Shown here piece after piece: positions 50,251 to 61,573 of a stretch of 64,000 nucleotides of DNA. How positions within the stretch are numbered: the stretch's first letter is position 1; each line of letters starts with the position of its first letter. The notes under the pieces are model-generated. The model saw only the letters and a program-made list of their open reading frames with translations, made no database searches and was not told the origin of the DNA. This DNA is from Pachypanchax playfairii (Eukaryota > Chordata > Actinopteri > Cyprinodontiformes > Aplocheilidae): NCBI GenBank assembly GCA_006937955.1, contig SSNP01000010.1, forward strand, positions 3,373,328 to 3,437,327, read 5' to 3'. Made by a program: the position numbers and the translations under genes.

Positions 50251-51440
50251 TTACTTACTTCCACCAGTAGCTGATCTGTTGATCATAGTACGAGGAATCT
50301 GCTGTTGCTCACCTAATGAAATGTAAATAAATGAAAAGTGTGTCAGGGACAATGAAGGGACGTTCATGTAACACATGTAAAGATTACTGTGTGACTTCAG
50401 ATCATCTGACTCCAGTATCTCTGTTTGGTCTAGAATTGCCAATTGTGGAACCTTTGCAGACAAGTTGATTATTGAAATGTGAGTCTTATAAACCCAGCTA
50501 TGTTAGATTCTTCACTGTTTTTTCTTTGAGGACATTCTTACATCCTTTACTGATGTTTTTAATAGCTGATCCATCAGTCTCCGCTTCAAACGTGGAGATG
50601 TTCTTTGAGCAGTAGATGTTTAAGTTTGATTGGCCACGGCATACGGAGCAGTTCTTCATTGGGGGGGAGATGCTTGAGCATTCTGGGAAATCTTTTTGAC
50701 GATCTTTCTCAAACAACAGGTTGTCCTCATCTCCATATATTCTTGTAAGCTTTGGGCATTTATCTTGATCTATGCACGTAAAACAGTTGACCTCAATCCA
50801 ATCTGAGAAAAACAAATAAAACAGCTTCAAGAAACACTCAGTTAAGTTCCGTAAGGAAAAATATTAGTTTTAGTATAAAAAAACATGTACATCACTTTTT
50901 AAAAGAATTCAGTACCACGTAAAAAATAATCCTAGCTTATAATAAGAAATGTATTCTTGATAAAAACAAACCATTAGTTGTCTTTAACCACATGTCAGAC
51001 GAGAGATCACAGACTGAAAACAGTCCAAAAAATATAAAACAGCAATGGAACACTGTGAAAAAAGAGAAAACAAAAATTCCACTCAGAAATACTCAGTTCA
51101 AATCAATGGAGTTATGTTGTAAGACTTCAGAGTGTAACATGAAAGATTAAACTTCTAACATCTCTAAAACATGTTTAATCCTCACTGATCTGATCTGAAA
51201 TACGAGGAACATCAAATTCGAATTCTGTTCAGTTAGAAATGAATGAAAATGTACTAATCTGATTAATATTATACCTATTTTAATCTAAATAGTAAAGAGT
51301 TATTCTAATTCAGTGTAAAAATATTTCTGAATCACATCCAGAGTTTGTTTATACAAAAAATGTCGTAAATCGGGATTTCTGTTTATATTTTTCAACAGAT
51401 TTAATTGTAATTTTCTATTCTTACCGGCAACATTCTTCAT
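50251..51440 (-). CDS. Predicted secreted eight-cysteine protein, unrecognised family
   Basis: Four exons join to exactly 420 bases, 139 residues: 51440-51425 (ATG, MKNVA), 51052-50972, 50802-50542 and 50312-50251. All internal boundaries are phase 1 and GT-AG; the second donor is GTTTGT. Exons 1-2 build a hydrophobic signal peptide (MKNVAVFHCCFIFFGLFSVC). Exon 3 encodes a compact domain with CFTCIDQDKCP, IYGDED, DFPEC, PPMKNCSVC and NIYCSKN. The spacing is C-x2-C-x5-C-x25-C-x9-C-x2-C-x9-C-x22-C, and the eighth cysteine codon is split between exons 3 and 4. There is one candidate N-glycosylation site within the domain (NIS) repeated near its end, and no membrane segment. The same module recurs in the gene at 59800-63166. 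It is not Ly6, TNFR, WAP or hepcidin by spacing. The gene lies 1.2 kb upstream of LSR-a on the same strand. Function is unknown. Confidence 0.65.
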
Positions 51441-52820
51441 CCTCTTTCCCCTCTGTTCTGTCCTTGTGTTTCACACAGTTATGTGTTATCTCTGTTGATT
51501 TTATGATGGAGTTAAAAACTTTTTTTTAAATTATTATTAGGAATTATTAGATCTAATGTGAATGAAGTTAATTTGATTACCCTGAAAGATTACACCAAAA
51601 TCTCAGATATTCTGAACAGATATTCTGGTTGTAAAAAAAGCAAACTGCACATGCCCACTTGGGTGAAACATTTGTAATCTTTAAATTACCAGATTATTAT
51701 CACTGGAAAGTCCCACATGCATTATTTGTTGTTGAACCTGTTGTGGAGTTTGGTGAAAATCCGAATGAGTCTTCACCTTAGATTTTGCCCAAATGAAGGA
51801 CAGAAAAGCTTCAAAATAAGTAAAACAGAAAGGCTGTTAACTTCTGATCAAAGCTAAAATACAAACAGGTGTACTTACTTCTCCAGTTCAACAAAAACCT
51901 TCCTTGTGGCATTAACGGTTTTAGTTATAATTATATTAGATTCATCGGAAACTCCCCAGTCCCTCCCCTCCCCACGCCCGCTCCTCTCACTGAGACTTCC
52001 TGTGGTTAATTTGTTCGTATCGTGGAGTTGATGTCTTTTCTATTTTGAGTTTTCTCCTTAAGTAAAAACAAACAGATTTTGCATGTTCTATTTTTTAATA
52101 TATTACAGGTTTCATCAAACAAGTGGTCTATAAAGGCACAATAACTTAAAGACTTTTTACATGACTTCTGTAAACCATATGGGAACTTTCTTTCTTTTTC
52201 TTTGACAATCTCTTGAACAGTTGAATATTTTTAAATTTGAGTCACATATGAGAGTTCATCATGTTGAAGAGTTTAGAATAAATTACAGCAGTTATAATGA
52301 GTATATTTCAGCTATTCACACACTTTGTACTATAATAAAAACAATTTTCAGGGTCATTTTGCTTATAGAATTTCAGTGGTGTCTTCCTTTCCAATATGTC
52401 CATAAAACATACAAATGTACTATTTTAAGGTTTTCAAGAACATTTCTTATAAAAAAGTTTATTTTTTGATGGATCCTTTGTTCATGTCCTTAGGTTATTA
52501 GGTCTGCTGTTGTGGTCACTTTCTTCTGCTGATTCATGATCAGGAGTTTTTTGCTTTCACAAGCACCTTCTAGTCTTATACAGTTACAGCTATTAGTCCG
52601 TAGTCCAGTTTAGCTGAATAAAGTTCAGATTCAAGGTAATATTGTAAAAAAAAATCGATTCTACACTAAACAATGTAAAATGAAACTGAACTTCCACACC
52701 CACTCTTCAAAATGACACTTTAATACTTCTGTAATTATAAAGTTCAGATCAGATGTGTCTTTTAAATTTGCATACATAAAATAAAAAAAGACAAACACTA
52801 GACGGAGTTGTTTTTTGTCT
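51441..52820. other. Intergenic stretch between secreted cysteine-rich gene and LSR-b relics
   Basis: No exon was recognised. The part from about 52640 onward is a paralogous block shared with 58960-59200. The segment around 51860-52020 contains CCCCTCCCCACGCCCGCTCC and may be the promoter side of the gene at 50251-51440. Confidence 0.45.
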
Positions 52821-52887
52821 TTTTATTTAAAAAGTTACAAAATCACTTAATTTATCAGTTTTTAAAAGAAAAACAAAATTTTCTTTT

Positions 52888-55000
52888 TGGGAAACACTGC
52901 TGATGGTGCTTGCGGCTTCATCTTGGTCATAAACGGTAGCCAGAGGTGGAGGAAATCGACCCTCGTAACCTGAAGGCTCTATGCCGACATGCAGTCGTAC
53001 ATGTTCACTGAGAAAAACCACAGAAGAAGAGGGGAAGTCCAGACATCTGATTTGATAAATAAGCAGAACAATCTTCCTGATTTCTAGAGGTATTGCTACA
53101 GCGAAAATAAATTAATTGTGATTTTATATTTTTTAGAAAAACTGAAGGTAAACAATAAAAAGGAATTTTATAATAAAGACTTAATAGAACTGCTCGTTAG
53201 ATTTTTCTGTAAAGAAATATCTCAGCTAGCGATGAGCTGATTTACTTTTTTTCATGTTGTTTGATAATCTCTCCAAACTTGATCTAAACAAGACGTGAAT
53301 GATGATCTGCATTTTCTAGTTTTAAGTATTCATGAAAATGAGTAAAAGTTATTATTATTAAAATGTGTTAATTGACAAACTAATAATCAAATAATCTAAA
53401 TATATTAAATTGTATTAAACTAAGTTGATAAAAGTTATTAAGAAAATGATTGAATAGTTTCTACAACAGTTCGCACCAGCCTTGAATTTTAATGCTTGAG
53501 AGAAAAAACATTTAGTTCCAACAAACTTTTTTTAGCCACAGCAGTTTCATTACACAGATTCTGCAGAAATACAAGAAATAACAAGTGCCTCACAGCGTTT
53601 GCAGGTCTGGAGGGGTCCAATGAAGCCAGTTCCTTCTCCATGTAGTAAATAGCACGTGTGGCATTTCCTTGTGGGTCCACTTGAATACAATACCCACTGC
53701 GAGCTGCAGAGAAGAAGTGCATAAATAGTGTCATGTTTGAAATCAGCAAAACAATCTTGATCTTAATGTATTTTTACTCATATCAATAAACAAAATAACT
53801 ACATGTATAATGCAAGTCCTTTTTTTTGAACAGCACTAGTTAGATCATATAACAAAGAACATCTGGGGTCCCACCATGATTTCTGGTTCTGGGTTTCTGT
53901 AAACTGGTTTTGCTTCTGACAGATAAAATAAGATGATTTCAGACTGATACTGACAGTATGGAGGGTCATCACCTTATTCTTTGTTATGTTGTGTTCTTTG
54001 AGCCTTTTCAGAGCTGTTTATAAATCAGGGTTCATGCTTCCCTGCTGAGGAGTTAACTACTACTGTACATGACTGAGTTCATGTGTTCATGACTGAAGTG
54101 TACATACTGTACACTTCAGTCATGTTTACTGCCACAAGTTAACAAAAATATTTAAGAGAGTGTTCAAGTTACATCTAAGTGCCAGGAAGTGGACGTTTCC
54201 ACTGCACTGTAGCAACAAAGTATACTATATACTAACTATATGTCTTTTGATATTTAGGTGAGAAAATTCTTTTTAGATTCCACATTTTCACTTTCTCTAA
54301 ATTCCTCATGGCAAGTTCCCACCTACACAAATACCATTGCTGTGATGGCCTTTAGTGTGTGGGAGTCAGTTTTAATCTCTCAAACTACGCAGGTGGCGAT
54401 AACACCCGAGTTCTCCCGAGTCTGAACTGCCTGTATCTGTTTCATCACAACTCCTTTGTTCGTTAGTATTCATCAGCTCCCGCAGTTGAAACCATGCCTA
54501 GCATGCTGGCTAAAAGCTGTAGCATAAGATGTATCAAACAGGAAGAGACTACGTTTATTGTTGTCATGCGCAGCGGGGCAGGAAACAGTATACCTTGCGA
54601 TAGATTGAAAGATCTGTTAATCAGTGTTTCCTGACGTTTTTAGATATAAAATGTTTCATATTACAGGTTAATACTTAAGAAATAACCACAAAGTCTTGAA
54701 ATTTGTGTGAAATGGCCTCTTTAAGAGTTATCCCAACAGTGAGAGAGAAACTGTTATTGAAATGTTGAGTCTAAAGGGGACTGATCACTTCTTTTATGTT
54801 TTTAAAGAGCTTCTATTTTATATATTTATTTTAAAAGTGGCTCCATGACGCTTTTAAAATAAAATATGTTATATAAATATATCATCCATGTTTTAGAACA
54901 ATATTTGTATGACGAAGAACAGGCACCCACACTTTTTCACTTAAAGCTCAGTTGGAAACAGGCAGCAATGGCATGCAGGCTGGTTAGACTGTAAGCCCAG
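52888..55000 (-). pseudogene. Decayed 3' exons of the LSR duplicate (copy b)
   Basis: Three relics match LSR-a tail exons. A 50-base remnant of exon 6 survives at about 54945-54995 (GGAAACAGGCAGCAATGGCA compared with GGGAACAGGAAGCATTGGCA in copy a). Exon 8 is at 53703-53594 but is 110 bases instead of 117: a 7-base deletion removes part of the codons following PSRPAN. Exon 9 survives from 53007 to about 52888, with EGRFPPPLATVYDQDEA and TISSVSQ, then runs into unrelated sequence and stops. Exons 7, 10 and 11 are gone. The normal frame through these exons is broken; if exon 5 is spliced to exon 8, translation stops at the first codon of exon 9. The intervening introns remain strikingly similar to copy a, implying a recent duplication or gene conversion. 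Confidence 0.8.
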
Positions 55001-55215
55001 GGGGGAGGGGGCGGGACTTAAGACAGACTGTAGCCACCAGATGGTCCTTTTTCATGTTACATTCCTGTTTCCAGTTTCCAGTTTCCTTTATTTACACAGT
55101 CTATGGTCAACTGTGATAAACACTAGAATGATCCTCAGGATTGAACTTTTGTTTATCAAAAAGTATTTCTGTTAAATACTTTTTTAACTAAACAGCTTTT
55201 CTGTTTGATACTTAC

Positions 55216-58200
55216 AGGCTCGTGGACAGCAGCATCGCTCAGGGCAGCAGGGACAACTGACATAACAGCAACATGTGTGTGGACAACACTGACACCAGCA
55301 GATCCCAATCAGCATCAGCAACAAGAAGAAGCCCAAAACCACCAGAAGAACCAGGAGCCAGTCTGTGTGGTCCAAAACAAAGAAACATTAAAACACATTT
55401 TTCTTCAGGGTTTATGTTTCTATTCCAGCACAGTAACTGAGGGACACAGCTGATATACATAAACTTTAAACTTGTAAATACAGAACTTGTGTTCATGTAA
55501 CTTGGTCCAACTGAAAGAATAAATTTATATATAACTTAATATGCAAATGATCTGTGGACAAAAGTTAAGACAGAAAATAAATCAGTGTTACAATGAGACA
55601 CTTTATCTTCTAAGCCAAGATGAAAAAAATATGTTAACTTCACCGTCAACACAGGTGTTTTTGAAAGTTTTGTAAAACTGGGAAAAGCAGTTCTTTCAGG
55701 CAGTAGATGACAGAGACATGGAACAACACAACACGCAGCTAGAATACAAAAGATTATTTGGACATGGATACAGACGAGGAAACGTCTGCTGAATTGTTTT
55801 GCTTCTCGACAAAGTAAATTACAAGAAACTTGACCAACAATATGAAAAGAAACAGCAGAGAGAGAAAAACAAGCAGGAAAGAAACAGAAGCCTACTTGGT
55901 GTTATTTTGGGGGGAAACATCTGCTTTCGTGAGAATCATTTTCCACATTTCTTCAATGAGCCAATAAAACATATTCTGGTACATCTTTCCTCACATATTT
56001 CTTACGTGTCATCTTTTTGGTTAGAAGCAGAAGAAATAAGAAGGAAATGGGGAAAAAATAGAAGGAGGAACTTTAAGCAAAGAAAGTAAAGAAAAGTAAA
56101 GAAAACTTACCAAGTACAATCACTTCAGTGTAGTCTTCACCATTTCCAGTAAGATCTTGGGCTGAACTCACAGAGCAGACATATACACCACTGTCTCCCC
56201 ACGCAGTCTGTGCGATGTTCAGGTCTCCCTCTGTAAGTAACAGTTTGAAGTTGTTTACTATTATTCTAAATTCATTTATTTGATTCTTCTTCTAACACTT
56301 TAGTGGCAACATCCTAACTTCTCAAACAAGAACACTTAAATATTTTCTACCTCACTGTGACTCTACTCAGTTTGGATTTAGTATTGAGGTTTTACTGATC
56401 CTAATTTGATGACCTGATTTGCTTATATTTTGATAGACTGATCAATAATAGCTATTTCAATTCTTTCATTACTTTTACTGATGTATGAAACAGTACAGGG
56501 CTTTTAACTGTGACTGCAAATATACTTACAAATGTAAGTACCGTTTTGGTTAGATTACCTGGTTTATCAGTAGAAAATTTGGTTCTCAGTGTATAAAAAT
56601 CCTGCTTGTCTTAAAAACCACCTTTTTAAAAATATGTTGATTTCTTCGATTTTAAATATGTTTTTGGCAGTTTTTTAATGGAACCAGTTGTATCTGAAAC
56701 AGGGTTACAATCTACTTTGATTTCAATTCAGATGGTCAACAACCAGACAATAAACCAACAGCCAGACTGAACACTGATTACTTTGAAAGGGATGTTTTCA
56801 AAAGTCTAAGAGAAGAACCTAGTTGCGTTCCAAAATCAGCAAACTAGAAATTGTATGTTTGCATGTTTTATTTATTTTTTTTATTTTAAGTTCTTGTAAA
56901 ACACTTTACGCAGCAACACTCGATGCTGAATGAGTGTGACGAGATGCTAGCTAACACAGTGGAAATTTGGTGTAAAGCGCTTTGGATGTCCTTGATTGGT
57001 ATATTAGTTGTAGTGCTTTATAGATAAAAAAATGAAATATAAACATGCTTATCATCTAGAATGTATATAGTTTACTTGATAGCTGCAGTAAATAGCTACT
57101 GTTTTAAAAGCTAATATCAATAAACACTGGCTTAGATCAATACACAGAGAGCAACAACCCAACGGTGAGCAGCATGAGCTCCCTTGTTTCAGGATATTGA
57201 GCAAATTACAAACTCTCCAGATATTAGCAACCCATATATTACTGTCAATACACATCAAGTTTTAATACACACTTCTATGTTTTTTAATTGAAAGCTTACC
57301 ATTTATAATGCTGATCTTTCGACCCTGGTATTCCTTGCCGAGGGTAACAGAACTGCCTTGATTAGAGGCCACAATGCGGACCGTCCTCTGGCTGTCAGCA
57401 CACTCAATGTTGGGGTTATAGTTGGGGTTACTTTGAGCCAAGGCATTCTCAGCACTGCTGGGATTGAGCGCAGCCTGGATTGGATCCCGACAGTAGGATT
57501 TGTACTTCCAAGTGACGAGAGGTTGTCTAGCATATGTACTGAACCTACAGACGAGGGTGGCAGGCTGGAAGAGGATGACAACGTACTTCTTTTGAGGACA
57601 CAAGACGTGAACTCCGAAGATGGACTCTAGAAAATATTTTTGAAATTGAGAAAAAAATGGATTAGTCTAAATAGTAGATGAAAACTACTAACACTGAATA
57701 ATAAACAAGAGCAGTTAGATGAGTCACTTCCGGGATACTACATTCTTTCAACCTGAGCTTTGCAGCCATTTTCTGATCTTAAACACACCAGACCATAATC
57801 TGGGTACAGAGCAAGGAGTTGTGTTTCTGGACTTTTCAGGTTTAATTTTGCAGCTTTTGTCTTGTTATAAACATTTTTATCAGATAATAGCAGTGACAAC
57901 TGTCTGTAGTGTTTTAATGGAAACGGCTTCACAGCAGCAGAGAGTCAAAATGTGACTTCAGTGTTCAACAGGAAGTTAAAAGCTGGCACTATGAAACTCA
58001 CTATGTTGTATCTCCTTAATTTGCTTGAATTCATAATGAATTTTATTCAAACTTCCTCTTGTCTAGTTTCTCTTCTCTTCAGCTCATCTCAGACATGTAC
58101 AATCCCATGATAAAGAAGAACTGTTTCAAAAACTAACTCAGCAACTTCCCGCCTCATGAAAGAGGAAAGTAGCGTCCGTTTGTTCAGATTAAGTAACATA

Positions 58201-58458
58201 CAGTACATTTAAGTAAATAAACACATCCACACAACTACAACCTTCCTAACTTTTATATTGAGATTTTTTTTCTTGCTACCAACTTGCTATAAAATAAACA
58301 TTTTCACTGTCAGTAGCAAATGCAGTTTTTTTTTTATAGTTACACACGTAGTTTGAACAGAACAACAATGGGCCCACCCAGTCTGGAGAAAAACAGCCCA
58401 ACTTACCTGTTGCCATCAAAACACTGATGAGTATCATCCAAAATATTTTTAATCTCAT
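55216..58458 (-). CDS. LSR-like paralog (copy b), intact ectodomain and membrane exons
   Basis: Exons 58458-58407 (signal, MRLKIFWMILISVLMATG), 57626-57300 and 56230-56111 (Ig V-set) and 55362-55216 (membrane helix and cysteine cluster) have the same lengths as LSR-a exons 1, 2, 3 and 5 and keep open frames and GT-AG sites. The V-set retains VVILFQPATLVC, VTWKYKSYCRDPIQ, YNPNIEC and SGVYVCSVSSAQDL; the membrane exon is virtually identical to copy a. Exon 4 (stalk) is absent, lost with an 860-base deletion. Because exon 4 is 57 bases and phase 1-1, its loss keeps the frame. Splicing on to the relic exon 8 would give a receptor of about 252 residues ending RPAN-Ala. It could be a short expressed angulin without the signalling tail, or a pseudogene too young to have decayed in front. 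Confidence 0.7.
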
Positions 58459-59799
58459 CTTCTTAAGGATCACAGTCGACTTGATGATTTACTGGTGATG
58501 CTTCCAGATGTGAGGAGTCTCAATGCATGTGTTGAGTAATGGAGGGGGCGTTTCCTCTAACCACATCTTGACATGATTATTATGTCTATGCATCTTGAGG
58601 CTTGCTTTATTTAGGGGAGGAGCCAAAAATGATGACGTCTGAGGCCTCGCTGACCGGCTGTACCATGATTGCTTCAGAGTCGGACGGTGGGTGAGATTTT
58701 ACCACAACGTTTTACAGGAAGGCAACCTCTCAGAGTCAGGCTCCATTGAAATGTGTGTTCTTGAAGGGGAGCTGCGGTCAGTTGAGAGTTTAGATAATCG
58801 GGAGAGTTTACAGAAAGATGAGCAATAAGGATCAATTAATTTTAAGAAGCTGTGCTGCTTTCATACTGCTTTTTTTTTAGATTTGAGAAATTTCTGATTT
58901 CAGTTCTGCAATTCAACTTGATTACTTGTGCTATTGCTTCATCATCATGTAATTTATAAGGTTCAGATCCAAGGTAGTAGTGTAAAAAATTCAATGCTAC
59001 ACTGAACAATGTAAAAGTATAGATACTGAACTCCCACAACTCTTTAATGCTTCAGTAATTATAATGTTCCCATCAGTTGTAGCTTTTAAATTTACATTCA
59101 TACGTTAAAAAGACAAGACACTAGATGCAGTTTTTAATCATTTATTTGATAAGTTACACAATCACTTGTAATTTATCAGTTTTTAAAAGAAAAACAGATG
59201 TTTTAAAGTTATGGAGGCAGCCGTGACTAAGGCGGTAGAGCAGGTCGTCCAGCAACCGGAAGGTCACCAGCTCGAATCCCCGCTCTGCCCAGAGGGTCCC
59301 CCAGGACAGCCAGTGTGTGTGAATGGGTGAATGACATACTGTAGTGTGAAGCACTTTGGGGGTCGTAGGACCTGAGTAAAAGCGCTTTACAAGTACACGC
59401 CATTTACCATTATAGAAAGAAAAACTAATTAAGAAACTAATTATGTTGATTAGAAAAAAAATTAAAAGGGGAATAGCATAAATGAGGAGAAATAAGATTC
59501 CATTTCCTCTTTCTGGTCTTGAAAGATCTTCACTCCTATTTCAAAACAAAGACAAGTTAAGCATCAAGATGTTTAGTTAAAAAAACAATGCATCAATTTA
59601 TAAATATTATTTACAACTACAGGTTAGTTCAGATTTTAATAAGTGAGACCTTTCATTTATAAATTAGCTCATGCTTTAAAAAAACTGAAGTGATAAATAT
59701 ATTTTGAAGGAAGATACTGGAACTGAAACTGGGCAACTAGAAAAATAAATAAATAAACATACCAGGAATGGAGGCTTTCCTTCACACCATCTTAAATGT
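58459..59799. other. Intergenic stretch between LSR-b and the type II cysteine-rich gene
   Basis: It carries the presumed LSR-b promoter (58459-58760), a block paralogous to 52640-52880 (about 58960-59200), a tRNA-derived SINE (59214-59408) and otherwise AT-rich sequence that may include the 3' UTR of the gene ending at 59800. No further exon was recognised. Confidence 0.5.
59214..59408 (+). mobile_element. tRNA-derived SINE
   Basis: The head reads GACTAAGGCGGTAGAGCAGG (A-box-like) and CACCAGCTCGAATCCC (B-box-like), followed by a unique body and the tail AGCACTTTGGGGGTCGTAGG, AGTAAAAGCGCTTTACAAGT. This order is that of a common teleost SINE whose tail is borrowed from an L2-like LINE. The tRNA fold is not preserved, so it is not a tRNA gene. 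Confidence 0.8.
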
Positions 59800-61542
59800 T
59801 TATGCACCTAAAAAGACAAAGAACATTTAGACCCATTTCATGTGACACTTTGTAAAACAAACATGTGACATCATGGAACTCTTTTAAAAAAACTAGAGGT
59901 TTTCATCAAAATGTTCATTTTGACTTTAAACAAGAGAATGACCAAAATCAAACAACAAGGTTATAAACTGTTACACTCACACAGGAGAGATGTTTGCTTT
60001 CCATTGCTATGCTCCACCTGAATGCTGGTTACATTCTCTGTACAGTAGATACGGATGACATCATCGTTGCACACAGAGCACTTGTTGTTAGCTGGTGGTT
60101 TCATTTTGGAACAGCTAGGAAATGTCTCATTCTTTCTCTCGTAAATGGGAACATCATCCTCTTGAGAGTTGTAGATCACATGCAGACCTGGGCACAGATC
60201 TCTGTCCTTGCATGAGAAGTAGCACCTCCCTTCAGGAAACAGAGAAATGCATTCATGACCACCAGGCAAAATAATGAACTGTACATGTAAATCAACTTCT
60301 ATATGAAGATGTTTCATGACCAGGAATTGCGTTCAGTTTCTGTCTTAGTTATTAAGTTGTTTCTTAAATAAATTTTGAATATTTTGTTAAATTATTTTTT
60401 CTTAACAAATAAATAAATCAAAGGGAACTATGTAATTTATCTAATAACTTATTAAAAACCTGCATCTACTGTTTGCCTTCTTTATGAAAGCTAATTTAAG
60501 AGATATAATTGATGGAAAGGTCATTTTCCTTTGCATTGCTCAGTGGGGAATAATTCTGCTTTTAAGCTGAACACTGAGTTTGTATTAGATGGGAATGATA
60601 AACATGTGAACTCATTTCTCTGTTATAAAATGACCAGTTTACATTTTTCCAAAATTACAGTCCCTTTACAAAATATCTCAACACTTCTCAGACCACCTTT
60701 ATTCAAATGCTGTTTGAATGTGCATGTCACAACACAGAATAAAGTAAAACAATATTTCTAATACGTCTTAAACTCCAGGATTCCTAGATTTTAAGGTTTT
60801 TTTTGCACGTATTTTACACAGTGGTCCTACTTACCCAGATTAGAAGATGTTTTATTGTTCTCATAGCCAGAGGTCTGGTTCACTGGATCTAAAGACAAAA
60901 AAGAAAGTAGAAACTCTGCAGTGTCTCTGCGATCTAATTAAACTAACTTTTTGAAGCTTTTCAAGGTTTCAGTTTGGGATTTTACAGCTGCTGTTATATG
61001 TGCAGTGGAGAACAACATCCTTTTACAGCACGGAGGAAAGCAAAAACTATTATTCTAAACTTGTTTGGAAAAAATTAAGATGTTGAAAGTGAGCCGGAGT
61101 TACAAGGGCTACATGCATCCAGAAATTACACCTTTAACAAGATCAGGAGGAACAACATGCAAACATCTGAGTATTAACAATATCCTGTAAGTTCTGTCCG
61201 CAGAACTGAGGAAATCACCCAAAATATGGGATGTGTCAATCAATAAGTCTCACAAACAGGAAGAAAGCAAACATTAGATGTGCTTTCCATGATAAAACAT
61301 ATCACACAACGTGCACATCAGCAGAAGTTACTTTATTAAAGACTTGTTGCTGTTGGTGTAGAGCACTTACTCAAATCAGAAAATGTTTGATTGTTCTCAG
61401 GACCAGGGACACGTATCATGATATATGAAAATAAAGAAAGCGAGGGTATACCATTACAACATGTAGCATGTAGAGAAAAAAAGTTTTTAGGAGGGTGTGT
61501 GTGTGTGTGTGTGTGTGGGGGGGGGGGGGGGGNNNNNNNNNN

Positions 61543-61573
<31 letters not shown>

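Noticed and set aside
59221..59290. tRNA gene
   Set aside because: A- and B-box-like words are present, but no acceptor or anticodon stem can be formed, and a SINE body and LINE-type tail follow.
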